A DNA stretch of 44,451 nt. Origin: a virus. The stretch covers positions 1 to 44,451 of IMG/VR virus record IMGVR_UViG_3300033816_000522. One strand, 5' to 3'. The notes under the pieces were generated by a model that was not told the DNA's origin, did not search any database, and worked only from the letters and a program-made list of their open reading frames with translations. Shown here piece by piece: positions 44,439-44,451 of this stretch. The stretch's first letter is position 1. Each line of letters opens with the position of its first letter. Both the position numbers and the translations under genes were made by a program.

Positions 44439-44451
44439 GGTGTTTGTCGAC
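44439..44451. repeat. Right copy of 13-bp terminal direct repeat
   Basis: Exact copy of bases 1-13 (GGTGTTTGTCGAC), preceded here by CCATCGAC. Joining the two copies gives the TCGAC/GTCGA dyad described for the left end. Confidence 0.85.

Noticed and set aside
1-44451. CRISPR array
   Set aside because: No regularly spaced repeats of 20-40 bases; the repeats found are short tandem units or integrase arm sites.

Overview
This window looks like one complete genome of a lambda-like temperate siphovirus (tailed phage), drawn as a circle opened just upstream of the small terminase gene. The same 13 bases begin and end the window. A single attP core (the 3' half of an initiator tRNA-Met gene) lies in the middle beside a tyrosine integrase. 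This suggests the free circular or virion form rather than an integrated prophage. The high G+C, the small structural and accessory proteins of a kind I associate with cyanophages, an AP2-domain protein and DUF3310 suggest a high-GC picocyanobacterial host (Synechococcus/Cyanobium type). The host is an inference; no host gene is present apart from the tRNA fragment.

Layout. Positions 1-149: probable packaging region with three tandem octamers. 150-2557: terS and terL. 2541-3965: an unusual insertion between terL and the head genes, with a minus-strand ribbon-helix-helix protein, an HNH nuclease, an unassigned protein and about 220 bp of non-coding DNA built on a strict five-base period (GGYNN) with two UUCG hairpins. 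3966-8493: gpW-like joining protein, portal, protease-capsid fusion and small head proteins. 8493-19300: connector, tail terminator, tail tube, a G/GT chaperone pair joined by a -1 frameshift site, a tape measure protein with an embedded lambda R-like muralytic domain, tail tip proteins and a J-like tip protein. 19327-26678: extra tail-tube-like protein, tail fibre, a lectin-like mosaic protein and a probable assembly protein. 26678-28982: small genes, holin candidates, a two-domain endolysin and a dCTP deaminase/dUTPase-family protein. The rightward late unit ends at a terminator at 29012-29041.

29040-30433: integrase (minus), attP core and flanking arm-type sites. 30745-31216: two small plus-strand genes including an HNH nuclease. 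31316-36683: a train of 23 mostly tiny minus-strand genes, nearly all overlapping by 1-8 bases (zinc ribbons, an AP2 protein, DUF3310, a membrane-anchored HTH, a winged HTH, an HNH nuclease). 36923-39248: minus-strand recombination operon (RecE-like exonuclease, tiny membrane protein, RecT, HTH protein, SSB-like protein). 39338-43170: plus-strand replication unit (DEAH helicase, VRR-NUC nuclease, primase-helicase). 43171-43378: non-coding region rich in inverted repeats with a second set of GG pentamers, an origin or control-region candidate. 43379-44393: a small gene and a minor-tail-Z-like gene that, on the circle, sits just upstream of terS.

The most unusual signal is the pentameric non-coding DNA at 3706-3921 and its echo at 43174-43338. 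Both are followed by a GGTAYGATT box and a start codon. Their logic (a triplet plus a two-base spacer) resembles RNA targets of ring-shaped proteins such as TRAP. No CI- or Cro-type repressor is recognisable, so lysogeny control, if any, depends on something unrecognised.
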